This document shows positions 58,207-64,000 of a stretch of DNA of 64,000 bases, piece after piece. The stretch is taken from the NCBI RefSeq assembly GCF_963676685.1, contig NC_092350.1:69256502-69320501 (forward strand), written 5' to 3'. This stretch comes from Mytilus edulis (Eukaryota > Mollusca > Bivalvia > Mytilida > Mytilidae). Below the pieces are notes generated by a model that made no database searches, was not told the origin of the DNA, and worked only from the letters and a program-made list of their open reading frames with translations. Every line of letters starts with the position of its first letter. The first letter of the stretch is position 1. Both the position numbers and the translations under genes were made by a program.

Positions 58207-58327
58207 TCAACTTTGTACTTGTTTGGCTTTATAACTATTTTTATCTGAGCGTCACTGATGAGTCTTATGTAGGTGAAACGTGCGTCTGGCGTGTTAAATT
58301 ATAGTCCTCGTACCTTTGATAACTATT
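58207..58327 (+). repeat. hammerhead-bearing dispersed repeat E, copy 1
   Basis: Shares CTTTGTACTTGTTTGGCTTT, GAGCGTCACTGATGAG and GTACCTTTGATAACTATT with 62,958-63,080. From memory the reverse complement of this sequence is very common in mussel DNA. The ribozyme motif is annotated separately. Confidence 0.65.
58249..58292 (+). ncRNA. hammerhead ribozyme, type I, short helix III
   Basis: Helix I is GCGTCA pairing with TGGCGT. Then come CTGATGA (58,255-58,261), helix II GTC-TTATGTA-GGT (weak, two G-U pairs), GAAA (58,275-58,278) and helix III ACG-TG-CGT, with the cleavage triplet GTC. Predicted cleavage is after 58,286. All invariant core bases are present. Hammerheads with a very short helix III are known from metazoan Penelope-like elements and retrozymes, where they cut RNA into unit lengths. 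Activity here is inference; helix II looks weakened. Confidence 0.7.
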
Positions 58328-58969
58328 TAGCAATACCCATTAACAGATACTAGTTGACCTTTTTCTCACCGATAATGTGACTTTATAAATCTGTTATAAT
58401 CATGTTTTATCGGATTTGTATTTCCATTCAAATACACGCATCATCTAATTTTAAGTTTACCTGGGACAAGGAGTCTTGTGATTTATTTTCAACGCTTGAA
58501 TTGGTTTGCGTTATCTGCCGCCCGTCATCGTCGTACTTTTTACGTTTACTTTTATTACATTGATCGTCTGTAACTATTGCAACGATTTGAATCAAAATTG
58601 GTTACACTCATTCCTAAGATAATGTCTTATGATCTTATATGCATTGCCACAAAGGATATATATAGAAAAGTAGGACCAAATTGTCAGACTACTCCCTGAT
58701 GGAGTTAATTCCCTTCATTACAATTTGTACTAAGTATTTTGCAATTTTTACTATTTTTCTTGAAAAATATAATATAAGGGCTTTCATAAAAATTCATAAA
58801 AAAAACTCTTAAGTCCATAAATGGATTATTACCGAGGGTTATGTGTTAACTACTTGCACATTGTGAAACAGTTTTTTGTTGAGAACTTCTAATAAAAAAG
58901 ACGTTCGCCGGTGTTAGTCTTTTGTGGAGTTATCGTTGATGACTTATTACAAGGAGAATACGTTTAACA
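58328..58969 (+). other. intergenic DNA
   Basis: Nothing recognised. Confidence 0.3.
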
Positions 58970-59170
58970 TGTGTTGGCGCCTGTTAAAAGGTATAACCCC
59001 GCTACCTTGCGCGTGTCCCTAGTCAGGAGTACTTTGTTCTGTAGTTGTCGTTTGTTGGTGTAGTTCATTAGTGTTTCTCGTTTTTCTTTTTTATATGGAT
59101 TAGACCGGGTTTTTTTTTTGTTTTAGGATGGAAAGTTGCTTCATTGGCACTCAAACTCATACTCCATTTC
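58970..59170 (-). repeat. dispersed repeat R1/R2-like fragment, inverted
   Basis: Contains GTATAACCCCGCTACCTTGC, CCCTAGTCAGGAG and GTAGTTGTCGTTTGTTGGTG, then GAAAGTTGCTTCATTGGCAC. This is the reverse complement of a rearranged, internally deleted copy of the repeat at 28,838-29,270. Confidence 0.5.
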
Positions 59171-60800
59171 AAAATAACACTTTTTTAATTTGCTAGTATG
59201 TAAATTTACAACTTGCTAGTATGTAAATAAAGGAATTAATAAAGTCGAAAACATGAAGGGTTTGTGTGCTTGTTAATGAAATATAAGCCATTAAAAATTT
59301 AGCGGGAAATAAGTCTCTCTAAATTTATCCTACATTAGAACCCTTTTCCTTTCAAAAACATCGAAAAAACAAGGATCTTAAAGATTTTTAAATATGGCTT
59401 TTTAAACTATATGAAATTAAATTTGGAAAAGAAAAAAAGAGGTAAACGGGCATTTTTGTTAATGAGACTATCATGACTATGTGGAAAAAAAATAAAAAAC
59501 AAGAGTCGCAAGCATCCCTAACAAGTTGTTCTTGGTGTTGAATAAATATTGAAAAACTAGAAAAGACTTTTAAAATTTTGATAACATTGATTGATATGGA
59601 AAATACCTTATTAATAAATAACAGCGATAATGGGACAGAATTCTTTTACCGTTTCTTCTTACCGAAAATAAGTTTTGTAAATTTAAAATATCATAACGGT
59701 CCAATCCTATTCAGGCACTTGTTGATATGCAAATCATGATAGATTTATTTGGGTATTAAAGCGTTTACCATTTGTATGAAGCGGAAACGCTTAACGTTGA
59801 ATGCTTTTTTTGTTGTTGTGTCGTAGTTCTGTTATATTTGATGTGCTTCCCTCAGTTTTAGTTTGAAACCCGGATTTGTTTTTTTCTAAATCGATTTATG
59901 AATTTTGAACAGCGGTATACCACTGTAACTTTACCACCCTGTATAAGTTTAAAAAGAAGCATTCAATTTTTATAATTTCATTTTTATTCTACAACCATGA
60001 AATTTAAAGTTACACGCATATTAAGCTTCAAGTGTATTGGTCAACATATTATTGTTATTATTGTAACGTATAGCACGTGCAGTAATAGATGTTGTATTTT
60101 AGTCAGAAATAAAATGTGATCTTGGAGTGTCTCGCGATTGTTGTTAGCCTATTAAAACAAATAGTCTAATGAAATATATTTGAAATGTAATTATTTCATT
60201 TAAATAAATTTCCTGGTTTCATCTGCCTTGCAGAAGGCGACAACAGGTTTTGTTGAACGTTGGCTTCTTTGGATGGTAAAGTTATCATGATTGGCCTTTA
60301 ACGTGATTAACAACTTTTACATTTGCTGTCCAGCGATTTCACACGAAAAAAAGAAGCTGATGTAAATACGTCAACGAAATCGGTACTAAAGAACAAGTTA
60401 TTGGTCAGGTAATTTTCCAACATCATTAAGCAAATATGTCTTAACGTCAGTTTGTTTTATTACACTTTACTTAACACTGAGTGACGAACAAGTTCTATCA
60501 TGTACCTACATCAGACCAGTTTTAAGAACAAATTACAAGGGTGCAGTTGCAGCATTTTGATACCTGAAAAGTTTGGAATAGTTTCACATGTGTTCTGTTT
60601 GAAAAAAAAAAACAATCAAAAGATTATAGTTTAACATTGATTTTTTTATCTAGCTGTCATAATCATGCTTATTTAAATTGAATTTTCATTTAACATTTTA
60701 AAGCCTCTAGTTTTATCTGAAAATGTATTACGTTTGTCATCAACACTTTAAATATTTTATGACACTGTTAAGGTATTATAACATTATCGGTACCAATTGA
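59171..60800 (+). other. intergenic DNA, 1.6 kb
   Basis: Two short tandem words, TTTGCTAGTATGTAAAT-like, occur at 59,189-59,229. No gene, TIR or RNA gene was recognised. Confidence 0.3.
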
Positions 60801-60803
60801 TCT

Positions 60804-60845
60804 GCACCAGGTGCGCATTTCGACATCACATGTCTTAAATATGCT
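60804..60845 (-). ncRNA. decayed hammerhead ribozyme motif
   Basis: On the minus strand AGCATATTTAAGA-CATGTGATG-TC-GAAA-TGCGCACC-TGGTGC keeps GAAA and a strong helix II (GACAT/ATGTC). The CTGANGA box has become TTTAAGA, helix I pairs poorly and the cleavage triplet reads ACC, so it is a relic. Confidence 0.5.
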
Positions 60846-61876
60846 AAAATATTTGAAAATCAAAAGCAAATTAAAAACACAAGAAGCTATAATCCAATAA
60901 AGTCATAATAAGTATAGCCAAAAGCTGGGCAAGGACTTAGAACTTTGCATGGAGAGATACATTCCTTAATTCAAAATTATTTGCAACATTTTAAACAGTG
61001 ATTTATATAATTTTCGTGAAAACAATGCACTCTATTTGTTTTATTGACTAAAATAATCAACGAGTTTGGATATGTCTCCAATTGATTTCCTTCAGATTTG
61101 TCCTTGTTGGTGTACTTGTGACTTGCAGACAAATTCAACAGACTGTGGGAAAACAAATTCAAGGCGTCTTTGAAGTTAAATTTGTTCTTTCCCCCCTGTG
61201 CGAACTTTATACGATTGCAAGTTTTCAAAAGAAGATTGAACTCTTTAATCATTTGCAAACATTTAGTATCTATAAAACGTTTTATATGCAGCATATGCAA
61301 CCGTAAGCGTTTTTATTTGACGTGACCTTAACTGATCGGTGAATGATCGGTTATGTGAACTTGACTTGTCCTTGAATGATTGTTGAACGATTCCAGACAT
61401 CTCAATTGATTTATCTGATTTTGCCATTGGTCTTAAATAGATATAGGAAGATGTGGTGTGAGTGCCAAAACTGTTTATTTATTCCAATTCAGCAGCTTCA
61501 GAAGTATGACACTTCACAGTATTTAAAAACATTTGGTTGAGCGTGTTTAAGCTTTTGTACTTTTTTTTCCGTCAGAATTTATTGATTTTGCATATTTCAG
61601 ATATTTTTTACATATGATGTTTACTATTATGTCTGAATTTGAATTTCAGAGAATCAAAGAGCAAAGTTGAATGAGAAACAATCTGTAGTATCGATGTATT
61701 CTCTCTACCGTTACAAAAAAGGCCGATTCAGGATACACCCCAAAACTCATTATGGAAGGGATAGTGTTTTGCCATCCGACGTAATATTATAACTTCTATT
61801 TATTTACCGGGAAAAGTGGGCTGCAGAGCTAGCCGATTGACGTGTCACTAAAGATAGCTGTTGCGAAGATCGATAA
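60846..61876 (+). other. repeat body and intergenic DNA
   Basis: From 60,846 to about 61,020 this is the body of the hammerhead-bearing repeat (GAACTTTGCATGGAGAGATA, then CATTCCTTAATTC). About 61,440-61,475 is an isolated end fragment of R1. Otherwise nothing recognised. The last 12 bases (61,865-61,876) are the target duplication of the following LINE. Confidence 0.4.
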
Positions 61877-62589
61877 TTTAATTTAATTTAAACTCCCGTT
61901 AGCGCCATGCGTCGCATAGAGCGCGAATGGAAGCCTTCCATCTGAGTCTGTCTGCTGCTGCTTGTTGTGCTTCTCCCCATGTTCTCCATCCAAATTCTGT
62001 TCTTTCCTTATCTATCATTCGTCTCTAAGTTTCTTTTGGTCTTCCTACATTTCTCTTTCCTGGTGGTGTCCATGTCAAGGCGATTCTACAATCATTCCAT
62101 GGGTCCATCCTCAGGATGTGACCTATCCAACTCCATCTCCTGATCTTAATGGTGTTGGTAATGCTGCACATGTTGGCTTTTTGTGGCAGTTCTGCGTTGG
62201 ATATCATAGTTGGCCAAAATATCTTAAAGATTCTACGCAAGTTCCTGGTGTTAAAGGTGTTAAGTCTATCTTCATCTCTCTTGCTTATGTTCCAACATTC
62301 TGCCCCATATAGCAACACTGATTTAACATTGCTTTTATAAATTTTCATTTTGGTGTTTCTACTGTATTGGTGTGATGTCAATATTTTTCTTAGCTTATGG
62401 TATGCTGCTCTTGCTTTTTTAATTCTATTCCTTATGTCGGCTGTTGCATTGTCGTTGGTATCTATGACCGATCCAAGGTATGCGAAGCTGTCTACTATCT
62501 CTAGTTCTTCGTTGTTCAATGTAATAGGCTGTATGTTGTTTGCCTTAACACACATTATTTTACTCTTTTTCTTGTTTATTTCTAAGCCA
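61877..62589 (-). mobile_element. 5'-truncated LINE with 12-bp target duplication
   Basis: GAAGATCGATAA occurs perfectly at 61,865-61,876 and 62,590-62,601. Between them, on the minus strand, lies the 3' end of a non-LTR retrotransposon, ending in a short AATTTAA-type repeat tail (about 61,877-61,892). Insertion is typical target-primed reverse transcription with 5' truncation. Confidence 0.85.
61899..62589 (-). pseudogene. LINE reverse transcriptase C-terminal part
   Basis: The visible protein begins in the thumb-side part of a LINE RT (GLEINKKKSKIM, FAYLGSVIDTND, YSRNTKMKIYKSNVKSVLLYGAECW, LRRIFKIFWP). It continues into the post-RT region (WIGHILRMDPWNDC, TPPGKRNVGRPKET). An in-frame TAG at 62,025 stands where this family normally has Trp; the frame then stays open (RRMIDKER ... 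ALCDAW) to 61,899. The catalytic palm is absent because of 5' truncation. The clade is uncertain, possibly RTE- or I-like. Confidence 0.8.
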
Positions 62590-62601
62590 GAAGATCGATA
62601 A

Positions 62602-62957
62602 AGCAAGCTACAAATAGCAAGTTAACAAAGAAAAATAATCATTTTAACAAAACCAAAATGTTTGCCTCCTGCTTGACCAACAACGAAACATTACCAACAA
62701 ACAAAACAAAGTTCATCAATACACCAAACCGACTATGCGACGGCTGTATTACTGGTTGAGATCATGGATACACACCGCACATTCACACAGAAACCGGTGT
62801 GAATAGAGCACAACATGGTAATATCAATGTAGATCAATTTTGCATTTCCTGTTTACAAAACTTTGACTTTTACGAAAAACTAAGGATTTTCTTATCCCAG
62901 GCATAGATTACCTTATCCGTATTTGGCACAACTTTTTGGAATTTTGGATCCTCAATG
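62602..62957 (+). other. intergenic DNA
   Basis: Nothing recognised. Confidence 0.3.
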
Positions 62958-63080
62958 CTGTTTAACTTTGTTCTTGTTTGGCTTTATAAATCTTTTGATA
63001 TGAGCGTCACTGATGAGTTTTATGTAGACGAAACGCTTCTTGCGTACTAAATCATAATTCAAGTACCTTTGATAACTATT
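62958..63080 (+). repeat. hammerhead-bearing dispersed repeat E, copy 2
   Basis: Second copy of the repeat at 58,207-58,327, in the same orientation and similarly short. Confidence 0.65.
63004..63045 (+). ncRNA. hammerhead ribozyme motif, partly degenerate
   Basis: GCGTCA, CTGATGA (63,010-63,016), helix II GTT-TTATGTA-GAC (G-C, T-A and a T-G wobble) and GAAA (63,030-63,033) are intact. Compared with copy 1, two bases are missing in the helix III region and helix I has a mismatch, so helix III cannot form properly. Probably inactive. Confidence 0.55.
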
Positions 63081-64000
63081 GCAACTTATATGCCATGAGC
63101 TTTAACCATTTTTTGTTAATGCGTTCGTGTTAACAAAATGATTGTATTTGTATTTGGAACACGATAACGTAAATCAATATTTATTCTAATGGTAGATGTT
63201 TTTTTTTGCTTTTTTATGTTCAAGAGGTAAAGAGGCTCTGGATGAGGGGCCCTTTTCTATTCTTTAACTTTTGAAACCATGTTTCTCTCTATTCGTTGTT
63301 CATTTTTACCCGTATTCTATATATGTTATATTTAAGTCCCAAATATAAATCCTTAATTCTTTATTTTCTTTATCTACTATCTTTATTCTTTATATTATTG
63401 GCCCTTTATCATGCACTTTTTGCTTCTTATTCTCTATTCTGACCCTCATGTAAGATATGTATGTTTTACTCAAGATGTGAATTATCTTGCAGAACCAAAG
63501 TTATAAGAACTTCTGTACATGTGGCTGCTTTATTCTGTATATTGTTGAAGAGTTTTAAAAAGCTGACCTCCAAGAGTTTTCGGTTATTTTTGTCGTTATG
63601 CGATTTTGTACATCGAGTGTCATTAATATTCATATACAATTGCAAGTAAATGTTACAGGAATACGGTGGATCTTAATATCCCTTAATATTAGTTGATTCT
63701 AAAGGAAGCGATATAGCTTACGTTGTTGCTTCTTCTCACAAGTCATCTAAGTTATGATTTGTAATGTATTAAGATAATAAAAAAAGCAGCAGCTTGGCAC
63801 ACACACAAAACAATTACTTCAAGTTATACAAATTATCAGAGGAGATTTTGATCGATTAAATGTTTAAAAGAATAAGACCTTGATTTGAGCTTTTGGCGTC
63901 AGATTGTTCTTTGATTTGAGGAGCAAGAGTCGATTGGAGACTGGACATCGATCTGAGCCTAACAAATATACATATTGTTAATATACTGATGTATATGTAC
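63081..64000 (+). other. intergenic DNA to window end
   Basis: Pyrimidine-rich stretches (63,240-63,440, many TCTTTATTCT-like words) but no gene or element recognised. Confidence 0.3.

Overview
The window looks like nuclear DNA of a bivalve mollusc, most likely a mussel of the genus Mytilus. It is AT-rich, has GT-AG introns and is gene-poor. It carries two RING-less B-box/coiled-coil/propeller (TRIM-like) genes of the kind greatly expanded in bivalves, and many dispersed repeats that I recognise from memory as mussel repeats. The genus is inference; no search was run.

Left part (1-28,544): two long segmental duplicates. Duplicate L1 (about 62-12,905) and duplicate L2 (about 14,505-28,544) each end in one TRIM-like gene (11,265-12,905 and 26,898-28,544), coding in a single exon behind a splice acceptor. 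L1 holds an extra internal tandem copy of a 4-kb block (A1 1,391-5,431; A2 5,454-9,310); L2 has one copy (A3, from 15,864). A3 is split by a 4,158-bp DNA transposon (19,689-23,846) with a THAP/DDE transposase and, facing it, a SAP-SWIM-YqaJ nuclease gene. The combination fits the ISL2EU group. The intact paralogous site in A2 gives the empty target and a 2-bp AT duplication. Both genes carry frameshifts.

Middle (30,392-46,361): a 15,962-bp tandem structure, the most striking object here. Eleven units of exactly 1,227 bp (S) are combined with four copies of a 436-bp inverted-repeat element (M) in the order M1-S1-M2-S2..S10-M3-S11-M4. It begins and ends precisely at M termini. Every internal M/S boundary is TTAA, whereas the two outer flanks are both TTTT. 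This suggests that the array entered as one unit, either by macrotransposition using the outer M ends or by recombination of an extrachromosomal circle into a resident M. M1 contains a nested 695-bp transposon, and M2 carries what looks like its excision footprint.

Right part (46,362-64,000): no intact host gene is seen. There is a broken fragment of a Cys/His-rich invertebrate ORF, a decayed Penelope-like reverse transcriptase (52,255-53,440, minus), a tRNA-derived SINE-like element, a Harbinger-type MITE filled with CCGTT-type repeats (56,168-57,130), a 5'-truncated LINE with a perfect 12-bp target duplication (61,877-62,589), and four sequences related to hammerhead ribozymes. The one at 58,249-58,292 keeps the full conserved core and all three helices. 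Functionally the window is dominated by mobile DNA around a small expanding TRIM-like family.
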